This document shows positions 26,091 to 34,592 of a stretch of 39,593 nt of DNA, piece after piece. Made by a program: the position numbers and the translations under genes. The notes below the pieces were generated by a model. That model saw only the letters and a list, made by a program, of their open reading frames with translations, ran no database searches and was not told the origin of the DNA. Positions within the stretch are counted from its first letter, which is position 1; each line of letters begins with the position of its first letter. Origin of the DNA: Bacteroidota bacterium (GTDB lineage Bacteria > Bacteroidota > Bacteroidia > Bacteroidales > WCHB1-69); assembly GCA_019135895.1 (NCBI GenBank), contig JAGVVH010000464.1, positions 1-39,593 of the forward strand, read 5' to 3'.

Positions 26091-27311
26091 TTAATTTATT
26101 TTGAGAATTGACTTTACGCTATTGATCACAGTATCTATCACAATATTAATATCTTCATTACTGAGATCGTAATATACAGGTAAGCTTATTTCACGGGAAT
26201 AATTATCATATGAAACCGGAAAATTGCCAATTTGAAAACCCATATTCTTGTAAAAGCTGAGCATTGGAAGAGGAATGAAATGTACATTAACAGCCACTTC
26301 ATTTCTAAATATTTCTTCCATAATAGCATCCCTTTGTTGTTCTGATATATTTTTAATTCTTAGTGTGTATACATGATAGGAGCTTTTTTTATCCGGAGTC
26401 TCATATTGTGGCAGTTCGAAGATGTTATATTTTGAAAAAGCTTTACTATAAGAATCAAAAATAAATTTTCTTCGGACAAGCATATCATCTTCATATCTTT
26501 CCAGTTCAACCAAACCAATTGATGCCAGTACATCAGTCATATTGCATTTATAACCTGCTTCAAATACATCATATCTCCAGTTTCCTAATTTCATTTTGGC
26601 TAAGGCATCTTTACTTTGGCCATGTAATGATTTTATTGACAGATTTTTATAAATAGAGTCCTGGTCAAACGCTGAGGAAAGGTTTAAACAGATGGCACCT
26701 CCTTCAGCGGTAGTCAGATTTTTTACTGCATGGAAAGAAAATACTGTAATATCTGTGAGGCTGCCGGTATGTTTTCCTTTATATATTGCCCCAAAAGAGT
26801 GTGCCGAATCGGATAGAATTAATATTCTTCCAAGTTTTTTCTGTTCGTCAGTTTTTGGTTCAAATAATTTTATAGTATCAGGATGATGCACCAATGCATT
26901 GATTTCATCATAATCACAAGGTAGTCCTGCTATGTCAACAGGAATAATTACTTTCGTTTTTTTTGTAATAGCCTTTTCGATATTGCGAATGGAAATATTA
27001 AAATCTTTGCATACATCAACCATCACAGGTGTGGCTCCGCAATGAATCACAACATTGGCTGTTGCACAGTAAGTGTATGAAGGAATAATAACTTCATCTC
27101 CCTTTGTCACGCCAAACCATCTTAGAACCAATTCTAAACCAGCAGTGGCAGAGTTAACACATACAACATTTTTAATGCCACAATAAGATGCAATTCTTTT
27201 TTCAAACTCTTTGGTTTTGGGACCTGTAGTAATCCATCCAGATCTAAGAGCAGCAGATACTTCTGCAATGGTTTTTTCATCAATGCGAGGAGGAGAAAAA
27301 GGAATTGGCAT
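26091..27311 (-). CDS. DegT/DnrJ/EryC1/StrS-family sugar aminotransferase
   Basis: A 406-residue PLP enzyme that aminates keto sugars on nucleotide carriers. Seen are SGWITTGPKTKEFE (24-37), VNSATAGLELVL (52-63), EVIIPSYTYCATAN (73-86), SDSAHSFGA (167-175) and the PLP lysine in FHAVKNLTTAEGGA (Lys197). A segment at about 140-165 (HPDTIKLFEPKTDEQKKLG) is an insertion relative to short members. The product sugar cannot be told. It sits 8 bases after porQ and 16 before a T9SS cargo gene. The T9SS-linked aminotransferase PorR of Porphyromonas belongs to this superfamily, so a role in making the A-LPS anchor is possible but inferred. Confidence 0.9.
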   Translation of the reverse strand: MPIPFSPPRIDEKTIAEVSAALRSGWITTGPKTKEFEKRIASYCGIKNVVCVNSATAGLELVLRWFGVTKGDEVIIPSYTYCATANVVIHCGATPVMVDVCKDFNISIRNIEKAITKKTKVIIPVDIAGLPCDYDEINALVHHPDTIKLFEPKTDEQKKLGRILILSDSAHSFGAIYKGKHTGSLTDITVFSFHAVKNLTTAEGGAICLNLSSAFDQDSIYKNLSIKSLHGQSKDALAKMKLGNWRYDVFEAGYKCNMTDVLASIGLVELERYEDDMLVRRKFIFDSYSKAFSKYNIFELPQYETPDKKSSYHVYTLRIKNISEQQRDAIMEEIFRNEVAVNVHFIPLPMLSFYKNMGFQIGNFPVSYDNYSREISLPVYYDLSNEDINIVIDTVINSVKSILKIN

Positions 27312-27319
27312 GTGATTAT

Positions 27320-28408
27320 TTATTTTAGTCTTTCTAATTTTTTGGCTTTTTTGTCTTTAGATAGCTTTGCTAATTCATCAATATTTGCAGCAAAGGTAAA
27401 GTAATTAGGGACAGCTCCAACAGCAAAGTGTGAACGGGAAAAACCAATCTTGATGGATTTGATATTAAGCATAAAACCATAGGAAAATCCGGCAAATGAA
27501 TTTTTTTGAGGAATTTTCATTTCCTGATGCTGATTATGATTATAGGCAAACTGAAGTGAGAGGTATTTTGTTGGTATAATTTCTATTCCGAAAATTATAT
27601 GTCGGAAGAAATTGTCAAAAAATCTCGAAACATTTGATGGATATTTTATATCACCTGTTAAGGCATCTGTTTCCAAAAAAGGGTCCTTTTCTCCCACGTA
27701 TGCCATATCCCATTTGTAAAGAGAATGTAAGGAAATATGATATCGAACCGGAAGATATTGAAAACGTTGAGAAAAGGCAATTTGAATGTCAAAAGGAGTT
27801 TTTTCGAAATTGCCCGGGGTAAAGGCTTTGAGTTCGGATCCAATATTTTTAAATAACAGTGTTAATGAAATATTCTTTTTCGGATTGTAGTAACTCCCGG
27901 CAACATCTAATGCAAGACCAAAAGAAGAGTAGCTTTCATAAGCACAATATATCATTTTTAGATTGGCCCCGATAGAAAAATTACTGTCCAACTGACGTCC
28001 CCATCCAAGTGTCATTGCCAAATCGTTAGCGCCAAAATATCCCAGCTGATTCCCAATTTCATCCGTGGAGATAAACTTTCCATATCCAACATATCTCATC
28101 TCTAAAGCAAAACTACCGACCTTTTTAAAGGTGTGTGAATAAAGAGCTGAACCATAACTGACATTCGAAAAGAAATCAGTAAAATTCAAAGAAATGGCAT
28201 TGTTGTGTCTTTTACTAATGTAGGAGGGATTGTAGTTAATAAGTGTAGGGTCATCATCGTAAACAGAAATCAAACTGCCTCCAAGGGCTGCAATTCTACT
28301 TGAATAACTGAAATCAAGGAAATTATAAATGTTATTTCCTCCAGTTTGAGCTTTTAACCCTGAAGAGAATAAGCAAATAAGAAGAAAATATAAAAATCTT
28401 TTGATCAT
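27320..28408 (-). CDS. porQ: Type IX secretion system protein PorQ
   Basis: A 362-residue outer-membrane beta-barrel of the PorV/PorQ (FadL-like) group. After a signal peptide (MIKRFLYFLLICLFSSGLKA-Q) comes the family start YNFLDFSYSSRIAALGGS, then INYNPSYISKRHNN and a series of barrel strands up to FAVGAVPNYFTFAANIDEL. PorQ is part of the attachment complex (PorU, PorV, PorQ, PorZ) that links cargo to A-LPS. The frame extends to a TTG at 28429, but this lies in the -7 element at 28427-28434, so the ATG at 28408 is chosen. It heads the operon with the aminotransferase, C25 protease and surE. Confidence 0.92.
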   Translation of the reverse strand: MIKRFLYFLLICLFSSGLKAQTGGNNIYNFLDFSYSSRIAALGGSLISVYDDDPTLINYNPSYISKRHNNAISLNFTDFFSNVSYGSALYSHTFKKVGSFALEMRYVGYGKFISTDEIGNQLGYFGANDLAMTLGWGRQLDSNFSIGANLKMIYCAYESYSSFGLALDVAGSYYNPKKNISLTLLFKNIGSELKAFTPGNFEKTPFDIQIAFSQRFQYLPVRYHISLHSLYKWDMAYVGEKDPFLETDALTGDIKYPSNVSRFFDNFFRHIIFGIEIIPTKYLSLQFAYNHNQHQEMKIPQKNSFAGFSYGFMLNIKSIKIGFSRSHFAVGAVPNYFTFAANIDELAKLSKDKKAKKLERLK

Positions 28409-28426
28409 GACCTGAAAAGTTGGGGA

Positions 28427-28434
28427 CAAAGATA
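28427..28434 (-). promoter_or_regulatory. -7 element for the porQ operon
   Basis: Reads TATCTTTG on the reverse strand, 18 bases before the ATG at 28408. It overlaps the alternative upstream start and thus decides the porQ start. Confidence 0.65.
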
Positions 28435-28472
28435 CAACATTTTGCGATTATTTTATGGTGATTTTCTCATTA

Positions 28473-29324
28473 TTAATGGTTTGAAGATTCAAGCAGGGTA
28501 ATGATTTTATAGACCAATGTCGCTGCTAATACGTTGGAAGCATGTTGCCCCGTTTGAGGACACAGTTCAACAACATCAAAACCGACAATCTTTTTTGATT
28601 GACAAAGTAATTTTATAAAATCTATAACCATGTACCAACTTAAGCCTCCCGGTAATGGAGTTCCGGTTGCCGGCATGATTCCGGGATCAAATCCATCCAA
28701 ATCAATTGTGAGATATACATTTTCTGTCAATTGATCAAGGGCTCCCTTCATCCAGTTTGAGTTATTGTGAATATTATGGGCATAAAAAATATTTTCTTCC
28801 ATAATGTTGACTTTTTCCTCAATGCATACATTCCTTATTCCTACCTGTATAACTTTTGCATATTCTTGAGCTCTTCGCATTACGCATGCATGATTATAAA
28901 CAGAACCTTGATACTCATCACGTAAGTCAGCGTGAGCATCTATTTGTAAAACAGATAGATTCGTATATTTTTTACTTATAGCCTTAATGGCTCCAATGGA
29001 AACAGAGTGCTCTCCCCCCAATAACCCTACCAATTTTTTTTTCGAAAGAAAATAATTTACACGGTCAAAAACCGATTGAACCATTGCTTCGGGAGAAGTA
29101 AGATCAAAATGAAACCTATCAGTATGGATTCCTGATTTATAAGCTTCAATTCCGAATTGTGGGTCGTAAAGTTCAATGCTGTCAGAGGCTTCAATGATAG
29201 CTTCTGGACCTTTGTCGCATCCTTTGATAAATGTGCTGGTACCATCATAGGGAACCGGAATCAATACATATTTGGCTTTCTCAGGCAATGAGAACTCTTT
29301 TTCCATGTCTAAAAAATATTCCAT
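28473..29324 (-). CDS. speB: Agmatinase (ureohydrolase family)
   Basis: Splits agmatine into putrescine and urea using two Mn ions. The 283 residues show all metal-ligand motifs of the ureohydrolase fold: GGEHSVSIG (His106), DAHADLRD (Asp129, His131, Asp133) and TIDLDGFDPGIMPATGTP (about residue 211 on). FDVVELCPQ near the end is also typical. The DGFDPG and PGGLSW forms favour agmatinase over arginase, but guanidinobutyrase-type activity cannot be excluded. No arginine decarboxylase is adjacent. It has its own promoter at 29348-29355. Confidence 0.92.
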   Translation of the reverse strand: MEYFLDMEKEFSLPEKAKYVLIPVPYDGTSTFIKGCDKGPEAIIEASDSIELYDPQFGIEAYKSGIHTDRFHFDLTSPEAMVQSVFDRVNYFLSKKKLVGLLGGEHSVSIGAIKAISKKYTNLSVLQIDAHADLRDEYQGSVYNHACVMRRAQEYAKVIQVGIRNVCIEEKVNIMEENIFYAHNIHNNSNWMKGALDQLTENVYLTIDLDGFDPGIMPATGTPLPGGLSWYMVIDFIKLLCQSKKIVGFDVVELCPQTGQHASNVLAATLVYKIITLLESSNH

Positions 29325-29347
29325 AAGGTATGCTTTGTTTTAATAAG

Positions 29348-29355
29348 CAAAAATA
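29348..29355 (-). promoter_or_regulatory. -7 element for speB
   Basis: Reads TATTTTTG on the reverse strand, 23 bases before the speB start. Confidence 0.6.
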
Positions 29356-29433
29356 CAACTAACCGATAAATAAAAGCCATTTAATTTTAAAATATAAATA
29401 GATAGTTTATTAACGGAATATCTCTATTTTCAG

Positions 29434-29441
29434 TATTTTTG
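29434..29441 (+). promoter_or_regulatory. -7 element upstream of the M16 pseudogene
   Basis: TATTTTTG, 14 bases before the ATG of the decayed M16 peptidase. It appears intact, so the remnant may still be transcribed. Confidence 0.5.
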
Positions 29442-29455
29442 TTATAAAAAAAATT

Positions 29456-29806
29456 ATGTCGTTAATTTTTAAAAGACATATTTTAGACAATGGATTAAGA
29501 CTTATTATTCATGAAGACAATCTTACTCCTCTTGTTCTTGTAATTTAGTCTACAATGTAGGTTTAAAAAATGAAAATCCGGAATTAACCGGAATAGCCTC
29601 CTTTTATAACATTATACGTTTCGTGGATCCCCAAATATCGCTAATTATAATTTTCATTGGCAAAAAATTGGAGCTTTTAACAATGCATATACATCTCAGG
29701 ATATCACTCATTTACATATAATATTGCCTTCCAATAATTTGGAACACGACTTTTGGTTGGGAGTCTGCCAGAAAGTTTATTTTCTGAAGAGAAAACCAAT
29801 ATTTTT
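29456..29806 (+). pseudogene. Decayed 5' fragment of an M16 (insulinase-type) zinc peptidase gene
   Basis: Translation in switching frames gives the N-terminus of an M16 peptidase. Frame 1 from the ATG at 29456 reads HILDNGLRLIIHEDNLTPLV and hits TAG at 29546. Restoring one lost A near 29543 gives VNLVYNVGLKNENPELTGIA. Restoring one G after 29607 gives FYEH...RGSPNIANYNFHWQKIGAF, then NNAYTSQDITHLHIILPSNN and LEHDFWL. A further frame change leads to SLFSEEKTN. The zinc motif H-x-x-E-H is spoiled (SFYEH, with Ser for the first His, even after repair). The gene is cut off by the convergent acyltransferase gene, leaving about 115 of over 400 codons. Confidence 0.88.
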
Positions 29807-29816
29807 TTTATTGACA

Positions 29817-30395
29817 TTAAAGCCATTCGGGATGAGCATAGGGCATATTTTCTAAATCAAATTTGCCTTTGTGAATACCTTTCATTCCATAATAGAATTT
29901 TTTTATTTCAATCATGTCATCCTCAATATTATCATCGGGATAGAAAACTTTCCCAATTCCCCCCTTTTTAACAGTATAATCAAGATATCCAAGCATGATA
30001 GGAACTTCTGCCTCTTTGGCAATGAAATAAAATCCCTTTTTCCACTTAGGATTTCTCTTTCGTGTACCCTCAGGAGCAATCAACAAGGCTATTTCATTAC
30101 TATTTCTGATAAGATCAGCAGCAAATTTATGGAAATTCCTGGCATTTTTTCTGTCAACAGGCATTCCTCCCAACTTTTTTAAAATTGAACCAAGTGGCCA
30201 CCAAAAAACTTCACTCTTAATCAAAAAAACAGTTTTTACACCCATCGCACTTAACGCCATGCGTCCTACAATAAAGTCACTCATACTGGTGTGTGGAGCA
30301 AAGGCAATAACACACTTCTTTGCTTCCAAAGGTACATTAATTATATCAATATCATATCCGAATAATTTTAAAATAAAGTAATTGATCCTTTTCAT
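29817..30395 (-). CDS. Lysophospholipid acyltransferase-family protein (PlsC-like)
   Basis: A 192-residue acyltransferase with the catalytic H-x4-D motif in APHTSMSDF (His35, Asp40) and the substrate-binding APEGTRKR (about 108-115), spaced as in 1-acylglycerol-3-phosphate acyltransferases. FYFIAKEAEVPIMLGYLDY corresponds to the later conserved block. It is short and has no clear membrane helix, so the acceptor is uncertain; it might be a lysophospholipid or an ornithine-type lipid. It is the last gene of the reverse run with the LD-carboxypeptidase, 69 bases apart, and converges on the M16 pseudogene. Confidence 0.87.
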   Translation of the reverse strand: MKRINYFILKLFGYDIDIINVPLEAKKCVIAFAPHTSMSDFIVGRMALSAMGVKTVFLIKSEVFWWPLGSILKKLGGMPVDRKNARNFHKFAADLIRNSNEIALLIAPEGTRKRNPKWKKGFYFIAKEAEVPIMLGYLDYTVKKGGIGKVFYPDDNIEDDMIEIKKFYYGMKGIHKGKFDLENMPYAHPEWL

Positions 30396-30464
30396 TACTA
30401 TTGATTTTAAATTGTTTGCATAAAATAATGAACTACTATAAATATTTAACTTAGTATATATTTT

Positions 30465-31370
30465 TTATTTCTGAAAGATGTATCCTCCGTTACTATCAAC
30501 TTTTAAACCGGTAATCTGCCCTAACCTGATTGCAAAGTTCTTTTCACCATGTCCAACCGGAAAGTTGAAACATACAGGGAAACTGTATTCTGCACAATGT
30601 TCTGCCACTATTTCTTCGGCACTCTTTCCAAAAGGAATAGTGTTATCGTTCATTTCTGTCATTCCTCCAACTATAATACCTGCAAGATTAGCTAATTTTC
30701 CACTCCTTTTCAAATTCATCATCATCCTGTCAATGTGATAAAGATACTCATCAACATCTTCAATCAACAGAATTTTATTATCAGTATTAATATCTGATAA
30801 TGAGCCAATTAATGAATATAATATAGAGAGATTTCCTCCAATAACAATACCACTTGCTTCTCCATAACGATTCAAGGAATGAGGAGTTGTATTGTATTTT
30901 AATTCTCTCCCGGTAAGGGCATCAATCATATACCGAATATTATTTTTTGAAAACAGATCGTCATTGATGCTGAAAGGCATAGTACAATGAAGAGTCTCTA
31001 TTTTATAATTGGAATGAATGTGAGAGTGAAATACAGTTACGTCACTAAATCCGCAAATCCATTTGGGATTTTTTTTAAAAAGAGTAAAATCAATATCATC
31101 AATAATTCTAACACTTCCATATCCTCCGCGAACAGCTAATATGGCTTTGATTTCCGGATTATCAAGCATCTCCTGAAAACTGTTTTTTCTCTGAATATCG
31201 GTCCCTCCAAATTGATTGTTTGATGCAAATAGGTCGGGAGAATATTCAACCTGGAATCCTTCCAGTGTAATGAATTCAATAGCTTTTGAAATCTCTTCGA
31301 CTGAAATCTTTCTGGCTGGTGCTACCAGTCCTATTTTATCACCGGGTTTTAAATATGTTGGAGTTATCAT
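30465..31370 (-). CDS. LD-carboxypeptidase (peptidase S66, LdcA/MccF family)
   Basis: A 301-residue serine peptidase that removes the terminal D-Ala from muropeptide tetrapeptides during cell-wall recycling, or acts on related amide bonds as MccF does. Visible motifs are LVAPARKIS (15-23), ILAVRGGYGSVRIIDD (77-92), the nucleophile elbow ICGFSDVT (Ser109), LLIEDVDEYLYHIDRM with the catalytic Glu, and FPVGHGEKNFAIRLG with the catalytic His. No signal peptide is seen, so it acts in the cytosol. It starts 11 bases after the SDR gene stop. Confidence 0.92.
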   Translation of the reverse strand: MITPTYLKPGDKIGLVAPARKISVEEISKAIEFITLEGFQVEYSPDLFASNNQFGGTDIQRKNSFQEMLDNPEIKAILAVRGGYGSVRIIDDIDFTLFKKNPKWICGFSDVTVFHSHIHSNYKIETLHCTMPFSINDDLFSKNNIRYMIDALTGRELKYNTTPHSLNRYGEASGIVIGGNLSILYSLIGSLSDINTDNKILLIEDVDEYLYHIDRMMMNLKRSGKLANLAGIIVGGMTEMNDNTIPFGKSAEEIVAEHCAEYSFPVCFNFPVGHGEKNFAIRLGQITGLKVDSNGGYIFQK

Positions 31371-31381
31371 ATGTTTTGAAA

Positions 31382-32224
31382 TTAAATATAGTTTCTGATA
31401 ATCTCTTCGGTTTGTTCTCTTAGAATTTTCCTTTGGGGGTGATTAATAATTGATTCGGAAATTTTTTTATTTTTTCTATTCACATAATAAAGACCTGTTT
31501 TTCCTTTTATTTCATCTGATAGAGCAAGGTAGAGCATAGTGTCAGCGCCCTTTTCGGGAGTTTTGATGAGTGGACGAAAAAAACGATCACACAAGTAATC
31601 AATTACATTAATTCCCATTCTTATAATATTAGTGCTGACAATTCCTGGATCGGCACAGTTGACACTTATTCCTCTTCCCTTTAATTCTTCAGCTAAATCT
31701 AGAGTGAAGTAAAGGAGAGCCAGCTTTGAGTTAGAGTAAGTCTCAAACCTTCTAAACTCTTTGTTTGATAATGGATTGAAAATGTTTGCTGATATTTTCC
31801 CATATTTATATGTCAGTGAAACCATATTGACAATTCTGCTTTTTTCTCTCATAAGAGGCAAAAGTAAATATGTTAGAAAATAATGCCCCAGATAATTTAC
31901 CCCAACCGTCATTTCAAAGTTCTCTTCTGTAACTTCCGACTTATGACATAATAATCCTGCATTGTTCAAGAGAATGTCAATTTCGGTATAACGGGATTTG
32001 ATGAGTTCGGCAAAATTTTTAATAGATGTAAATGAAGCTAAATTTAATTCAAAAAGTTCTATGCTTCCACCGGTTTCAGCCTTTATGCTTTCGTATATCT
32101 GTGTTGATTTTGGAATATTTCTGCAAGCCATTATTACTTCATAACCGGCATTAACAAGTGTTTTCGTGTGAACTTTGCCCATTCCTCCGTTGGCGCCGGT
32201 GATAATAGCTATTTTTTTATCCAT
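31382..32224 (-). CDS. Short-chain dehydrogenase/reductase
   Basis: A 280-residue classical SDR. The cofactor motif is ITGANGGMGKVH (8-19), then NNAG in LLNNAGLLCHKS (about 86-97), GVNYLGHYFLTYLL and the catalytic YSNSK (about 162-166) with a preceding Ser in NMVSLTYKYG. PGIVSTNI is the usual post-catalytic loop. ACRNIPKS after the second strand suggests NADP preference. It resembles retinol-dehydrogenase-like SDRs; the substrate is unknown. It begins 40 bases downstream of tRNA-Arg on the same strand with no promoter or clear terminator between. Confidence 0.88.
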   Translation of the reverse strand: MDKKIAIITGANGGMGKVHTKTLVNAGYEVIMACRNIPKSTQIYESIKAETGGSIELFELNLASFTSIKNFAELIKSRYTEIDILLNNAGLLCHKSEVTEENFEMTVGVNYLGHYFLTYLLLPLMREKSRIVNMVSLTYKYGKISANIFNPLSNKEFRRFETYSNSKLALLYFTLDLAEELKGRGISVNCADPGIVSTNIIRMGINVIDYLCDRFFRPLIKTPEKGADTMLYLALSDEIKGKTGLYYVNRKNKKISESIINHPQRKILREQTEEIIRNYI

Positions 32225-32264
32225 TGTTTTTTGATAAGAAATTTTTATTTATAAATAATTAGTG

Positions 32265-32338
32265 TGACCCCGGCGGGATTCAAACCCACGACCTTCAGAA
32301 CCGGAATCTGACGTTCTATTCAGCTGAACTACGGGGCC
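32265..32338 (-). tRNA. tRNA-Arg, anticodon CCG
   Basis: A 74-base tRNA on the reverse strand. The acceptor GGCCCCG pairs with CGGGGTC (one G-U), the D stem is GTTC/GAAC, the anticodon stem TCAGA/TCTGA holds the loop TTCCGGT with anticodon CCG (reads CGG), the variable loop is AGGTC, and the T stem GTGGG/CCCGC holds TTTGAAT. The discriminator base is A and the CCA end is not encoded. A -7 element lies 15 bases before it. Confidence 0.96.
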
Positions 32339-32352
32339 GGTTTTTTGAGTGG

Positions 32353-32360
32353 CAAAAATA
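32353..32360 (-). promoter_or_regulatory. -7 element for tRNA-Arg
   Basis: Reads TATTTTTG on the reverse strand, 15 bases from the mature tRNA 5' end. Confidence 0.6.
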
Positions 32361-32443
32361 CGAAAAAAGGGATTCACGACGATAAAGCTAGTGTTATTGA
32401 TTCGTAATAGAGTTTCTATGATTTTTTAATTTTTATAATTTGA

Positions 32444-34522
32444 TTAATACTTAACTATTCGCTGTATCATCAAATTATGCTTTTTATTATATACCTTGAA
32501 TATATAAACACCTGATGCTAAATTTGATAAATCGATTCGATTTAACATTTCTGTTATTTGTTGCTTTTTGATAAGTTGTCCGTATAAATCAATTATTTCA
32601 ACTGAAAAGTTATCATTAAGGTCCTGATTAGTATTAATCTGCAATGTTATGATTCCATTGGTAGGATTAGGGTATATGATACAGAATTGAGAATTATCCA
32701 TTTGCTCAATCCCAACAGTTCCTGATGTATATGTCAAATCCCAACCTGAATATGCATTTTCTGCAGAAGTTTCAAAAATTAGATTTAATTTGTTGGTGTT
32801 AAAAGTGTAATGATTATTTAGAAGCGTACCCGAAAGGGTTGCCAATAATGGGTGTGCTGAAGTTGCATAATCATAAATGTAAAGAATGTCTTTATCTGCT
32901 TCTGTTTCAAAGTTATTAAAGTTTAAAGTGATATAATTAACATTAAATATTCTGAATGCAATCTGGCAACGTGAACAATTATTGTAATCGGAGTCGCCAC
33001 TCCCGTCTTCAGCAGTCCCCGAAACACTACTCTTGATTATGGTTGATGAACAAAAAAGAGGGAAATAGCTAGTATAATTACCCTCAAATCCATCAGCATT
33101 TCCCTGTGAGTCGGACTTCATATTTACAATAATCTCTGAGCAGAAAACATTAATAGAAATGGAAGAAGTATCACCATAAAGGATTATTGGTTGCATTAAA
33201 GGGTCGTTGGATGAAATGAAAATTGTATCATTTTGATTTAGTGAATATTTAAGTGTCAGTTTAATGTATTCTATACTATCAAGATCAGGTTTAATAATCC
33301 AGTAATAATTCATATTGTTTGCATAACCTTCAATTGGACCACTTCCATCTTCAAATGATCCTGATTCATTGCGAAGAGTATCACTGCCGGTTTGTAAAAA
33401 GAGAGGATAAATATTGGCAGCTGTATCAGGATAGCCATTGATGATAATTTCTTGGGCAAGATTAAAATTATATCCGGAAGGAGACAATGCAGATGTATAA
33501 AAATAGCCATCAGCATATCCGTCCCAGCCAAAATTAAAATGATAGTAGTAGTTAGAATTGCTATCTTTCTGATAACCGTCACAAACAAAAGCATGCCCGT
33601 CAATATTGGGATTGTTCCATCCGGCATAATAAAGAGGAATACTTTTATGTAAGTGTGAAACGATTAGACTATCCCAATCCAAGGTGGTGCTGTCACGGAA
33701 AACATATTGAGTCTCAGGAGAGTATCTGAAATGAGTTCGCATGGCATATGCTGCTTTGTGATTGTACATACCTGAACCGTCAGGACCATAGTCCATATCA
33801 ACGGCAACTCCACAATGGGAAATAAGCAGACTCGCTGCAGAATTAATGTGAAATGGTATATCATGCATGGCATTATAGTCGTATAATGTGGTTCCAAAAT
33901 TTGCAGATATTGTTCCGTATTCATCATGAACATAGCTATAACTGCCGGCACCAATTCTCGGAAAACGGTAATAATACATTATTTGAGCCATTGCAGTTGC
34001 AACACATCCGGTTGCAGCACGTCCGTTACTTCCGGCCAGGTCCCTCGGACAATAAAAGTTGAAATTGTCACCTTGTCCCCATTTGGAAGAAAGAAAGGGA
34101 TCAACGGATTCAATTTCAGAAAAGGCCTTTTGGTCAGAATTAAGAAATTTATCCCAGGATTGGTTCATTTCAGGGTGTTTTATGTTCTCTGAAATAATAG
34201 TGGAAATTTGCTTTTGGTAATGATCCAACCACATTTTTAAGGGAGGAATAATGTTATCGGGATAAAAATTACTTTCATAAGAATAGGCCAGGAGGGGAGG
34301 ACAGTTTTTATTGGCAGAAAAAATGACAAAGTAATTATGGTAGTTAAAAACATAATAGAATGTATCTGTTTCACTCTTAGAAATATAAGAAAGTTTTGGA
34401 ATCTCGTCATCATCTGTTCCAAAAAAACATTGAGCAGCTTTTTTTGCTTCTATAATTGAAATGCTTTGTGAATAGGATTGGATTTGTAATGAAAATAAAA
34501 ACAATAATACTATCGTTTTCAT
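32444..34522 (-). CDS. C10-family cysteine protease (streptopain/interpain type) with T9SS sorting domain
   Basis: From the Met at 34522 there are 692 residues: signal peptide MKTIVLLFLFSLQIQSYS-Q, an inhibitory propeptide (about 20-145), then the papain-like C10 domain with Cys173 in RAATGCVATAMAQIMYYY, His310 in DGHAFVCDGYQ and the following FNFGWDGYADGYF. Two CUB-like beta domains (about 375-490 and 500-600, with RNESGSFEDGSGP and SVSGTAEDGSGDSDYNN) follow, then a T9SS type A sorting domain from IYPNPTNGIITLQI to IQRIVKY. It is probably an extracellular protease. The frame opens nine codons earlier at 34549; 34522 is preferred because the signal peptide begins there. Confidence 0.9.
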   Translation of the reverse strand: MKTIVLLFLFSLQIQSYSQSISIIEAKKAAQCFFGTDDDEIPKLSYISKSETDTFYYVFNYHNYFVIFSANKNCPPLLAYSYESNFYPDNIIPPLKMWLDHYQKQISTIISENIKHPEMNQSWDKFLNSDQKAFSEIESVDPFLSSKWGQGDNFNFYCPRDLAGSNGRAATGCVATAMAQIMYYYRFPRIGAGSYSYVHDEYGTISANFGTTLYDYNAMHDIPFHINSAASLLISHCGVAVDMDYGPDGSGMYNHKAAYAMRTHFRYSPETQYVFRDSTTLDWDSLIVSHLHKSIPLYYAGWNNPNIDGHAFVCDGYQKDSNSNYYYHFNFGWDGYADGYFYTSALSPSGYNFNLAQEIIINGYPDTAANIYPLFLQTGSDTLRNESGSFEDGSGPIEGYANNMNYYWIIKPDLDSIEYIKLTLKYSLNQNDTIFISSNDPLMQPIILYGDTSSISINVFCSEIIVNMKSDSQGNADGFEGNYTSYFPLFCSSTIIKSSVSGTAEDGSGDSDYNNCSRCQIAFRIFNVNYITLNFNNFETEADKDILYIYDYATSAHPLLATLSGTLLNNHYTFNTNKLNLIFETSAENAYSGWDLTYTSGTVGIEQMDNSQFCIIYPNPTNGIITLQINTNQDLNDNFSVEIIDLYGQLIKKQQITEMLNRIDLSNLASGVYIFKVYNKKHNLMIQRIVKY

Positions 34523-34592
34523 TAACCCTTTGTTGATTCTGTCTATCATTTTATTGAAAATAATGCTGTGATAAGTTTTTATTTTTAAAAAG

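Noticed and set aside
29753..29971. 72-codon forward frame after the M16 region
   Set aside because: Its first part (SLPESLFSEEKTN) is the frame-shifted tail of the M16 remnant and the rest is antisense to the acyltransferase gene.
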